From positions 42,644,834 through 42,708,833 of the forward strand of contig CM053267.1 in the NCBI GenBank assembly GCA_028583415.1: a stretch of 64,000 bases of DNA, in the 5' to 3' direction. The notes under the pieces are model-generated. The model was given only the letters and a program-made list of their open reading frames with translations, did no database searches and was not told the origin of the DNA. Numbering within the stretch: position 1 is the first letter of the stretch; each line of letters begins with the position of its first letter. Below, piece by piece: positions 12,470 through 22,260 of the stretch. This stretch comes from Protea cynaroides (lineage: Eukaryota > Streptophyta > Magnoliopsida > Proteales > Proteaceae). The translations under genes were made by a program, and so were the position numbers.

Positions 12470-12919
12470 TTATGTGTCTCTTTTTTTTTTTTTTTTAAAT
12501 ATCAAAACGTTTATCTTATTTTATTTTTTCTTTCTTGATATCCAAGGAGCCTGTAACGAAACCCATACGTGTGAGAGGAGAAAGTGTGAGGGCGCATGAC
12601 ACCGGCAGCGTAGCCATATTTTTTTTTGGAATCAACATAAAAATATAGCCTGCCTGAAGATGCTTTTCTTGGACCCTCTAATTCGCCACGCCTCCGGCGT
12701 CCACGGTCACACAGTGTGTGGTAGACAGAGTTGTCCATCGTGTGGGGGTTGGCATTTAGAGCAATTCTACAGTTGGACCTCGACGTTTTGTAATCTATCG
12801 GCCGCCTTCACTGACTGCGGGTTTGTCAAGCTACCGAAACTGAAAGCCTGAGCCCGCCTATCGGTTCTTCACCGTCGCTGGATCTGCATAAGAATACTAG
12901 AATCGCCGGCACTTCTTCA
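12470..12919 (+). promoter_or_regulatory. Upstream region of the PPR gene
   Basis: This is the only sequence between the Mutator-like element and the PPR start, so promoter and 5' UTR must lie here, in the element, or both. It turns more GC-rich from about 12580. No clear TATA box was seen within the last 200 bp. Confidence 0.35.
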
Positions 12920-12937
12920 ATGACTTATATCGTCTGA
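12920..12937 (+). CDS. Upstream ORF 1 (5 codons)
   Basis: ATG at 12920, stop TGA at 12935-12937, wholly within the presumed 5' leader of the PPR gene. It could reduce translation of the main frame if it lies in the mRNA. Confidence 0.35.
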   Translation: MTYIV

Positions 12938-12942
12938 AACTT

Positions 12943-12969
12943 ATGAATGGTCGTCGCTCGAAATGGTAA
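12943..12969 (+). CDS. Upstream ORF 2 overlapping the PPR start
   Basis: An 8-codon frame starts at 12943 and ends at TAA 12967-12969, overlapping the PPR ATG (12963) by seven bases. A further ATG at 12947 opens a third short frame ending at 12979. If these are transcribed, ribosomes would have to leak past or reinitiate. The alternative is that transcription begins downstream of them. Confidence 0.35.
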   Translation: MNGRRSKW

Positions 12970-15719
12970 AGCCCCTTAAGAATCCATATTTAATTTATCC
13001 CCGCAAGCACTGCACTTTATTGGGTTCTTGCCAAATTTTCAGATTTTCATCGAAACCGAAGGTTTCTTCCGAATTTCATTTATCTTCCGGGCGAAAAGAT
13101 TTCTCCTACTTAGTTTCTAAGGTTTGTGAGATCTTAAGCGGGCTTCAATGGCATCGCAGCTCTGAACTTAAATGTATGAGCTCAGAACTAACTCCCCATC
13201 ATGTCTCCAGGATTCTCGAAATTCACAAGGATTCAGAAACTGCGTTGCAGTTCTTCTTCTGGGTTTCTAAGAGACCCTTCTACAAACACAGCTTGGATTG
13301 TTTCATTGTGTTGTTAAATCGGCTACTTCGTGACCAACTCTTTGCACCCGCTGATCATTTAAGAATACTAATGATCAAGGCTTGTCGAAATGAGGAAGAA
13401 CTTACAAGGGTGTTGGGTTTTTTGAATGAGGTCAGTGTAAAGGGATTTGCGTTTAGTTTGTATACCTACAATACATTATTGATTCAGTTCGGTAAGTTTG
13501 AGATGGCAGCCGCTGCTCAAAATGCGTATACGCAGATGCTGAGTGCTGGGGTGGAACCTAGTCTTTTAACATTCAATACCCTTATCAATATACTTTGTAA
13601 GAAGGGAAAGGTTCAAGAAGCTGAGGTCATTTTAAGTAGGATTTTTCAGTTTGATATGAACCCTGATTGTTTCACCTACACATCTTTAATTCTCGGATGT
13701 TGTAGGAACCATGATCTAGATTCAGCTTTTGGGTTTCTTGATCGCATGGTCAAAGAGGGCTGTGATCCAAACTCTGTGACATATTCTGTCTTGATTAATG
13801 GTCTCTGCAATGAGGGGAGGATAGAAGAGGCACTGAACATGCTCAGTGAAATGATTGAGAAAGGTGTTGAACCTACAGTATATACGTATACTGTACCTAT
13901 TAGTTCATTATGCAAGATTGGTCGTGCCAAGGAGGCCTGTGATCTGATGGCTGATATGAGGAAAAGGGGGTGCTACCCAAATGTACAAACCTATACGGCT
14001 CTGATCAGTGCATTGTCTGAATCAGGTAAGCTTGAGGTGGCAATTGGATTATACCATAAGATGTTGGTAGATGGTCTGGTTCCAAATACTGTTACTTACA
14101 ATGCCTTGATAAACGAGTTGTGTGTGCAAGGAAGATTTGAGCCTGCTCTCAAAATTTTTGACTGGATGGAGAAACGTGGTGGCTTGCCAAACACACGTAC
14201 CTACAATGAAATAATAAAGGGGTTTTGTTTGATGAGTAATACTGAGAAGGCAATGCATCTCTTCAATAGAATGTTGAAGGTCGGTCCCTCTCCAACGCTA
14301 ATAACATATAACACACTCATTAGAGGATACTGCAAGAAGGGTAATCTGAACAATGCAATGAGAATATTGGAAATGATGAAAGAGAATGGATTTGATCCAG
14401 ATGAATGGACATACGCTGAACTTGTTTCTGGATTTTGCAAGGGGGGCAAGTTGGCTGTCGCTTCTGATCTTTTTAACAAAATGATAAAACAAGGTTTAAG
14501 GCCAAACCAGGTCTGTTATGGAGCTTTAATTGATGGCTACTGTAAGGTGGGAAAGGTGGATGTCGCCTTGTCTTTAATGGAGAGGATGGAGGAAAATGTT
14601 TGCAAGCCCAATGTAGAAATATACAATGCCATAATTAATGGTTTGTCCAAAGAGAATAGGCTATCAGAAGCAGAGAATCTCTGTAATAGAATGGTTGAAC
14701 AACGATTGTTGCCAAATGTCATTACCTACTCAACTTTGGTTGATGGGCTGTGTAAAAATGGTGGCACCCATCTTGCATTTAAGATCATTCCTGAAATGGA
14801 AAAGCGCAATTGCCCTCCAAATCTCCACACCTACAGTTCAGTAATTCATGGTCTGTGTCAAGAAGGCAATCCCATGGATGCGGAGGCATTGGTAAGAGAA
14901 ATAGAGGGAAAAGGGCTGATTCTTGATCAGGTTGCATATACTTCCATGATTGATGGTTTTGTTAAGTTGGGTAGGCTAGAGCATGCATTCTCAGTTATAC
15001 GGAGGATGATTAACATGGGCTGCACACCCAATTACCGAACTTTCAATGTGTTGGTGAAAGGATTGCTTAGAGAACGCCATTTACTCACAGAGAATTGTGT
15101 GAACCAGGATGAAGCAGTTGATATTTGCAGCTTGGATGAGAAGGATATGAGTTTTGAGGTGGTATCTGATCTCTTGGTTAGGCTGCTAGATAGTGGATGT
15201 GAGCCTACTGTTAATACCTACAGTACTCTCGTGAACGGTTTGTGTAAAGAAGGCAGGTATGATGTAGTAGATCAGCTGGTATCAAGCATGCAAGAAAAAG
15301 GCTTAGCTCCAAATAAAAATATATATGGTTCTTTACTAGTTGCTTATTGTAAGAATTTGAAAGTTGACCTTGCACTAGAAGTCTTTAGTACGATGGTGCT
15401 TAATGGTTTTGAGCTGCATTTAAATGTGTATGGAGAATTGCTTTGTGCTCTCTGCAAAGCAAGCAGGGTGGAAGAAGCTCAAGAAATTTTTAACAGTATG
15501 CTTGAAAGACAGTGGAATCCGGATGAGGTTGTTTGGACGGTCCTGATTGATGGGTTGCTGAAGGAGGGCGAGTCAGATGCATGCATGAAGTTTCTTCACA
15601 TTATGGAGTCTAGGAATTTTCCTCTCAATTTCCAGACTTATGTAATCTTGGCCAGGGAAATCTCCAATGAAGATAAATCTATTGAGATGGTTGGGATTGC
15701 TGATAAAGTGAGAATTTGA
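12963..15719 (+). CDS. P-class pentatricopeptide repeat protein, organelle-targeted
   Basis: A 918-residue intronless frame. PPR proteins are helical-repeat RNA binders that act on organelle transcripts (stability, splicing, translation). Residues 1-35 are basic and Ser/Phe-rich with no acidic residue (… RFSSKPKVSS), fitting a mitochondrial or plastid presequence. From about residue 166 there are some 20 repeats of 35 residues with the helix-A signature xTYNTLI (for example LTFNTLI, VTYSVLI, VTYNALI, ITYSTLV) and LCKxGK turns. Spacing is regular to about residue 692. Then one linker of about 59 residues (instead of 35) precedes the last five repeats. No E, DYW or SMR domain follows, so it is a pure P-type. 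Overall it resembles Arabidopsis At5g65560-like proteins in length and layout; this is from memory of the family. The frame is intact and looks functional. Confidence 0.95.
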   Translation: MVKPLKNPYLIYPRKHCTLLGSCQIFRFSSKPKVSSEFHLSSGRKDFSYLVSKVCEILSGLQWHRSSELKCMSSELTPHHVSRILEIHKDSETALQFFFWVSKRPFYKHSLDCFIVLLNRLLRDQLFAPADHLRILMIKACRNEEELTRVLGFLNEVSVKGFAFSLYTYNTLLIQFGKFEMAAAAQNAYTQMLSAGVEPSLLTFNTLINILCKKGKVQEAEVILSRIFQFDMNPDCFTYTSLILGCCRNHDLDSAFGFLDRMVKEGCDPNSVTYSVLINGLCNEGRIEEALNMLSEMIEKGVEPTVYTYTVPISSLCKIGRAKEACDLMADMRKRGCYPNVQTYTALISALSESGKLEVAIGLYHKMLVDGLVPNTVTYNALINELCVQGRFEPALKIFDWMEKRGGLPNTRTYNEIIKGFCLMSNTEKAMHLFNRMLKVGPSPTLITYNTLIRGYCKKGNLNNAMRILEMMKENGFDPDEWTYAELVSGFCKGGKLAVASDLFNKMIKQGLRPNQVCYGALIDGYCKVGKVDVALSLMERMEENVCKPNVEIYNAIINGLSKENRLSEAENLCNRMVEQRLLPNVITYSTLVDGLCKNGGTHLAFKIIPEMEKRNCPPNLHTYSSVIHGLCQEGNPMDAEALVREIEGKGLILDQVAYTSMIDGFVKLGRLEHAFSVIRRMINMGCTPNYRTFNVLVKGLLRERHLLTENCVNQDEAVDICSLDEKDMSFEVVSDLLVRLLDSGCEPTVNTYSTLVNGLCKEGRYDVVDQLVSSMQEKGLAPNKNIYGSLLVAYCKNLKVDLALEVFSTMVLNGFELHLNVYGELLCALCKASRVEEAQEIFNSMLERQWNPDEVVWTVLIDGLLKEGESDACMKFLHIMESRNFPLNFQTYVILAREISNEDKSIEMVGIADKVRI

Positions 15720-15909
15720 AATATATCATATTTTCTTGAGATGTCCTTACCATGAGAAGTTTTGAAACATGGCGCATTGCTGATGAAGGAGATATCATCT
15801 GTTGATGGGCTGTAGTAATTTGATAATCGAGGGCTGCTTTTTTCTGGCCCAAGAGATGTGTACATTAATTTCTCAGATTAACCAGTATGTGGCTTTCATT
15901 TGATAGATG

Positions 15910-16089
15910 GTGAGTCGGAATACATTGTAAACTCAAATATCATCTCTCCCTCTCTCTCTATCTCTCTCGCTCCTCCGCCACCCATTTTCATAATGTTGTA
16001 GCTCTAATGTTCCAATCCTTCATTAGTTTGCTTCTGGAGTAAATCCATTAATCTAATTTTGATTTCTTTTGTTTATGTGTTTATTGCAG
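15910..16089 (+). other. Probable 3' UTR intron of the PPR gene
   Basis: A strong donor (agatg|gtgagtcgg) at 15910 and a strong acceptor (gtttattgcag|tgtg) at 16089 bracket 180 bp that contain a (TC)n tract. Introns after the stop are common in plant PPR genes. This is inferred from splice-site sequence only. Confidence 0.4.
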
Positions 16090-16819
16090 TGTGAGAGATG
16101 TACAGAATTTTTCCCCTGAAGATTGGTACTGGACTTGCTTAAATATTGGAAGGGCATGAGGTCTGGTTATATTAAGAGAGGAACATTTTCAGGTAGCATT
16201 AAATAAATATTAGTTCTATATAGGGTGCTAAATTAACCTTCGTTAGTTGTGTTTTATCTAAAATTTACACGAACACATTTTCCCCATATAGTCATTCTTC
16301 CTCTTCTTTTCTTTGGGGAAATAATAATCTTTATTTTGAGAAGTTGATGTGACCAAACATATCCATGGTATCTCTTCTTTCGTCCAGTAAACTGTCATAT
16401 GAGTATAGTGCTGGATAAGACCACAGGGCTTACCATTAATTACATATGCCTCATGGTTTTTGTTTATTGAGGAGAAACAATAGCTATGTTTTATTGTTAA
16501 TTATCAAGAGTTAAATTTTTTATTTGGGGGAGGAGAAAAAAGGGGGGGGAGAGAGATGGGGTTCTGTTTACCCTACTGTTTGAGCTGTAAATTTTGGTAA
16601 GGCCTTCTAGAAGTGCGTGATAAAAGTATGTCTTAGGAGGAAAGGATCTCTTTAATCTCACTTGTAGCTTTGTGCATCAATATGCTGTTATGCAATCCAT
16701 TATCTTGGCATCTTGACTGTCAGGGCCAAGCCCCTTTGGAATGCTCTTTGAGTCAAAACTGTAAGAAGTTTCCTGATGTTGCAAATTTAAAGTGGTACTT
16801 GTTTTGATATTAGATCTCA
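16090..16819. other. 3' flank of the PPR gene, no further gene
   Basis: Probably the remainder of the 3' UTR and spacer. No poly(A) signal stands out and no gene was seen. Confidence 0.4.
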
Positions 16820-18694
16820 GGGAAATTTACCTGGACCTCCCCTGGGTTTAGGCTATATTACATTCTGTGGCCCTCCATTTTAAAAAATACTATAACCTCT
16901 CCTGCAGTTGACGATGTTAGAAGTGGAAGTGAAATAAAAATTTTACCTTAGGGCTAAAAGTAACTAATATTTGTTTTGATGCTCCTCTTTCTGTCCCTTC
17001 CCTCTTCATCTCGATTTACTTCTCCCGCGATCCTCCATCCTCCTTCCTTCAGTCTTCGGATTCGGCTCAGATGCTGACACCTGACGAACTCCCAATCTAA
17101 GGGCTGGATGGTAATGGCAGTGTAATAAGGTTGATTCAATTGAATCACTGGGGCAGAAGCAGCACAGCAGCACCACCACATCAGTAAAGAGCAATAAGCA
17201 GAGGTCGTTCGGAAGGAATCTTCTGTGTTGACTATGGCTCAACAGCGACGGTTGAAGAATAGAATCTCAGACATCTTGTACTTCTTACATCCCTTGAGTT
17301 TGTTGAGCTGAGCCATGATGTTGGCGTGAAGACTGTGCAAGAATTACTGTTTGCCATTCTAGCCCCAACCAGATACAGATGAAAGTAGATAAAACTAGAA
17401 GAAAAGCTAGACGTTAAACCCCTAAACCCTTATAAATGGATGAAACTCATGAAAATATTTCAATTCAGTCAAGCAGAAAATTTTTGTTGTGATCAATTCC
17501 ATTTCCATCTACTCTCTCTCTCTCTCTCCCCCCCCCAAATCCTTCAAAACCCTGACGATTTCAGCCAAGATGACACTGGACTGGCAGAGTAGGCAATCCC
17601 AACCATGGCAGCCAACATGCGAAGCTTCTTCTTCATGCTCTCATTGTACAAGATATCATCAACATCGACGATATTGGACTTTATATCAGAATCTCCATCC
17701 ACCGGAAAGCTCAGAATTGGAGCACTTACAGTAGGGATCAGCTCCTATAATAGTCGTGGTGTGGAGGAGAAGGAAATTTTAGGTATCAGCAGGGGGCTGA
17801 GATTGAAACTCTTCTTCTCCAGCTATCGTTGACGGAGAGAATAACCACGACCAGAAACTGCCACCATCACGACCACCATTGCCATTCCATCCTCAACCAC
17901 CCTCGCCGCCGCTGCCTCCGCCTCCGCCTTCGCCGATGTGTTCGCCATTTCCAGAGCCGTGACTGGCGGTAGCAATAATAGAGGTGGAATAGGAGAGCAA
18001 AGGCAGCAGAGAAAGCTAAAGTTTTGGGGAGAGCGGCGAGGGTTTTAGATATAGGGAAGCAGGTAGAGGGGTCAGGAAGAGGAAGGAAAGTGAAGGGGTG
18101 ATCGCATTTGATGGTGGTTGGAGAAGAAGGAGGAGGAGTAGGACAGGGTGAAGCGGTGGGATGAGAGATGGGTGAGGTGGCTACTCTGTGTGGGGAGCTG
18201 AGGGAAGGGCTGAGACTAGGGCTCAACAGCTGCACCGTGGGCTGAGGGAAAATGAAGCCGAAGGAGGTCTTGATGGATGAGGATTTGTCGTCGCTGAGGC
18301 CATTAGCGATAGGAATCTTGCATTTCTTGAGATGGTCGATCACGTTCTTGGAAAACGCTGCAAAGGAGAAACAAACTCGTTTGGGCGTGGATTAACAGGC
18401 TTATTAATCGTTTTTGTTGGGGTCTTTGTCGCAGGGAGGCCGGCCGGCCCAATATGTTTATATTTATGTAAGGGCAAAAAAATTTCTTTACTCACAGTAA
18501 AGGGCAGTTTTGACATTTAAAAACTATGGTAGCATGTACGTCATATTTTAACAGAGGAGAACTAACAGAGTGGAGCTGAGTGTAACAACTTGTAAACTAA
18601 CGGGGAGGTTCGAGTAATTGATTTGAAATGAGGGATGCATACTGTAATATAGCCTTAAACACAGGGAAGGTCAGACCATCAGAGTAAATTTCCC
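16820..18694. mobile_element. Mutator-like element with gene-like filling
   Basis: Inverted ends begin gggaaatttacctggacc on the left and, read inward from the right, gggaaatttactctgatgg. Both continue with ccctg.gttta.ggctatattaca and 'taacgg'-type words. Flanking 9-mers tagatctca and taaacctta match at only 6 of 9 positions, so the target duplication is decayed or wrong. The interior (17500-18340) is much more GC-rich than the ends, as in Pack-MULEs that carry host exons. Confidence 0.6.
17867..18343 (-). pseudogene. Proline/serine-rich reading frame in Mutator-like element
   Basis: A 158-residue frame. It starts MIDHLKKCKIPIANGLSDDK, which looks like genuine plant coding sequence. It continues through a Pro/Ser-rich stretch, then a hydrophobic stretch (ALPKTLAFSAAFALLFHLYY), and ends in an arginine run that is low-complexity sequence. 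The first ~40 residues may be a captured exon. The remainder may be untranslated. Its parent is not recognised. Expression is unknown. Confidence 0.35.
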
Positions 18695-18780
18695 TAAACC
18701 TTACTGGCCTTTATTTTTATTGGGTTTGATTGTAATGGGACGCCAAATATAAAATCCAAAAGGAGATATGATACTTGGTT

Positions 18781-18782
<2 letters not shown>

Positions 18783-18813
<31 letters not shown>
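18783..18813. repeat. Poly-T tract
   Basis: An uninterrupted run of about 28 T residues followed by a G-rich segment. It may mark a retroposed tail, but no element was found attached. Confidence 0.8.
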
Positions 18814-18976
18814 GTGGGGGGAGGGGTTACGGGTTCATTTTGTAATTGTCTTTCTATTTAAAGACAACGCAGTGGGTCTAGTTACGGGTATTCTTTTAAG
18901 AAAGTAGTTCCTATTTCAAAGAGTCCCAAGGTAGTTAGAAATTTCTATTTTTCTTGCATTTGATTCTTATATAAAG

Positions 18977-19452
18977 TAGGGTGTTGGCAAAATAAAATGC
19001 AACTAAAAACCGAAACAGGACCGACCAAATTCCTTATTGGTCTGGTTCCAGTTTTGATTTTTTGATTTTTTTTTTTAAATACTGGTCAGTTTCAATTTTG
19101 CCCAATTGGACCAATAAGACTGACTGAAACCTACCAAATGTACCATAAGACTCCATAACCAAAAGAACCCGATAACAAACCGATATACCAGTAGTGTTGT
19201 TATTTATTTATCTATATACTTAATCTTTGGAATATAATATCAATATATATGATGTTTAGGAACTCAATTTGAGATGCTAATTGAAATTAATATATTAATT
19301 ATATTAATTTTTATATGTTGATAACAGATAAGAGACCGATAACCAGAACTGATAAAAGAACGAAACCAACCCGACCAATAGCTAGGCCTGAACCAATATG
19401 CGTTAAGGACCTCGGTCAGCCTGGCCAACCGAGTGAGTCAGTGACACTCCTA
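18977..19452. mobile_element. Probable hAT-type MITE
   Basis: The left end is TAGGGTGTTGGC. The right end read inward is TAGGAGTGTCACTGAC, similar to the proven hAT MITE at 7765. The interior is rich in 'aaccgat'/'ccgaccaa' words. The flanking 8-mers agree only in their first five bases (atata), so the duplication is not convincing. Confidence 0.45.
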
Positions 19453-21989
19453 ATATATGTAGAATTTTAGTGGAAGTGATTAACTAAAATTTTATCTTGT
19501 TGAGTTGGCTCATATGTTTGATTTTCCCAGTTTTCTCTTTTTTTTTCTTCTTCTCTTTCTCCTGCCTTTATTTATTTTTTTAGAACTTTCTATCGAGGTT
19601 ATTCTCAAGTTCACACTCCCAACGCAGTTCTGACCTCTTCTCCTGTATTTTCTTATATTTCTTAAACCTGGCCTTCATTCTGCCTAAATTCTAAATCTTC
19701 TCTAGAACCCTAGTTCACATTCTATATTTCTCCCTTTTTTGCTTGTTCCCTGATTTATCAAACCAGAAATTTGCTATTTCTTGGTCTTATCCTTGAAGGT
19801 TTTTCCCACTGCCATTCCATCATAATTCAGCCTCAGAAATCTGAAATGATCTAGACTGTCCTACATCATTTCTATTTGAAGAAAACTTGTTCTTTGAGAG
19901 CAAGACCATCTTCTTTGTAAATTTATTCATTTTTTGAATCTGTTGGAAGACAATGCTGGACGTGGAGTGCAATGCCTTGCGAGATTTGAAACAGTTGCAG
20001 GTGCCTTTTTGGAAACTTTGGTCTGTTGGGCCTGTTGAAGTTTATTTTATCAGATAGAGCTTATTAAGTCATATATGGTGTTCAAATAGTTTATTATAAG
20101 TATACTGAAGTTGCGATCACTAAAGTTTACTTGTGTTGCAGACTTGCAGTGTAGTTTTGTAATTAAATAGATGAATGGTTTGGGGATTTATTTCTTTTGG
20201 GGTTTAATTGTAGATTCAATAATTAATAAGTCTTTCTAGGTCAGTTTAATGCTATAGGACAGGTTTTCTACCTTTAGTTTCACCTCTATTTGTAGGTTAT
20301 GGATTGGGAGTTGAGATTTGGGATAATGAATTCAAACGTCCTAATTTTCATAGGACTGGAGCTAGACTATAACTACACACCCATGTACGCACAGAATTAC
20401 GAGGAATGATGTGGATTTCCTCTCAAAACTTGTAGCTTGCTTTGTAGGTTCACAGTCATATTTGAAGGTGGATTTATAGGTAACTATCTCCTTTCTTCTT
20501 CTTGTCTCTCCTTCCCTTTTATTTTATGCTTTCTGTTTATTACGATTTCCTACTCCAACCACTGAACCAGCTCTCTCTAGTATTTTCATCATCAAACAAC
20601 TCTTATTCAGACCCCATAGCTTACTAGTGTCATCCTCAGATGCCCTACCTTGATCCCTTAAACTTGAAGATATTTTTCTCCATACAGGATTTATTCCAGC
20701 CATTAAGATTCTGATTTAACTTCAGCAAGACTCCAATTCCATTAACCTTAACTTATGTCATTCATTCACCATTATTTTCTCTTTTCTGTAACCCCAATTT
20801 GAGTGTACCTAGTGGCTAGTGCTACTTAAACTGTTACTTTATGCAACCGGCAGTTGTCTCCCTTATTTTCTTTTGGTCATCTTGTGGCTGCTTTAATTCA
20901 CTTTTGCTGGCTGGACATTATGAAGAACCCTAATTGTATATTGAATTGCGATTATCCTGTTGCTATCCTACTTCAAATGACATGATCAAGAGCTTGTTGG
21001 CAAGTTGATGGAAATCGTGTAAAATAGTGTTGCAGACCGGTCTGGTTCTTGTTAGTTTTGTTTGTGGAGCCTATAATAGGGATCTAGACACCCAGTTGAT
21101 GTGGTTTCTGAAGTCACTCATTGTGTCAATTAGTGGTATAGGGTGATGAAATTGATAGCAAAAGAGTTGGTGGTTTTTCGGTTATTATTTTTTTCTTATT
21201 TTATTAAATGCCTATTTATTTAAATGAAGGGTATTATTGTTGTAAATTATTAGCATGTAAATTAACAAAAGAGTCAGTAATTTGTTAGTTATTTAATTTC
21301 TCCTTATTAATTCAAAAAATTGTTTTTTAGTAAATAATCAGAAGTTTGTCTGATTATAACATTCTCAGTCATGGGGCTACTAGGGTTTTCTTTTAATTAT
21401 TTCATAAACTGAATGACCTGCTCGGGTTCTATCACTGATGTGAGTTGATGATTTGAGTTCATTATTCAGTTGGAGTTGGTCATTAATGCAGGAGCAAGAT
21501 CAGATTTATTTGATGTGGCTTGATTTCAAGATAAGCGTCTTAGATATGTATTTGTTCATTGGGGGTATTATAATAACATGGGCCCAAATGATAGGATAAT
21601 TTTTGAATTAGAAGTATAATAGTTTTTTATTGTTTGTGGGCCCAATGGTTAGACATGTAGGGAGTTATTATTTATTTTTTACGAAGTTTTTTTAGATATG
21701 ATTTATTTTAATTGTGGGACCCATTTAAATGGCCTGCGGGTATAGGTTTCCTGAATTTCAGGAAACTTATTAGCTAGCCTTGCGTGGGGCCTGTTGGGTT
21801 CTTATTTTTTCAGCTGTGTGGAGATTCTGGTAGCTTTAGAAGTAGGTTGTGGGATTAGATTATAAGTTTATACTTCTTATTTATTTTTTTATTAGTAGTT
21901 GATTCGATAGTCTGTTTAGTTTCTTTAATTGAGTGTCCAAGTAACTTCTATTGCCGTCCATGCATGGGAGTCTCCTTATTTATCTTTCT

Positions 21990-22260
21990 TTTTTTAGATA
22001 AGATTTTATTCTTATAAATACCATGTAAGGCTTAACAGCCCCACGATTTTGTTTATGGAAAAGAATTAGTTGAGTTGGAGGTTGTTACCTCTATTCTTTT
22101 ATCTTTTTCCTAAAGCACCATTCCGATTACGGTTCATGGTTAAGAATTAGTTGAGTTTGAGGTTTTGACTCTCTTCCTCTTCTCTCTCTTGCGAACCAGC
22201 TCTTTCCCCTCACTTGCGGCAGCCCTGTTCCGTAGCTTAAACTTTGCCTACCACCAAGAG
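21990..22260 (+). repeat. Possible LTR promoter/leader remnant
   Basis: It has a TATA-like cttataaataccatg and then two imperfect copies, about 66 bp apart, of aagaattagttgagtt.gagg, ending in a pyrimidine-rich tract. The arrangement resembles the R/U5 part of plant LTR elements. No boundaries were seen. Confidence 0.25.

Noticed and set aside
19953..20000. Possible first exon (ATG, 16 codons, donor-like site)
   Set aside because: Too short, with no recognisable downstream exon.
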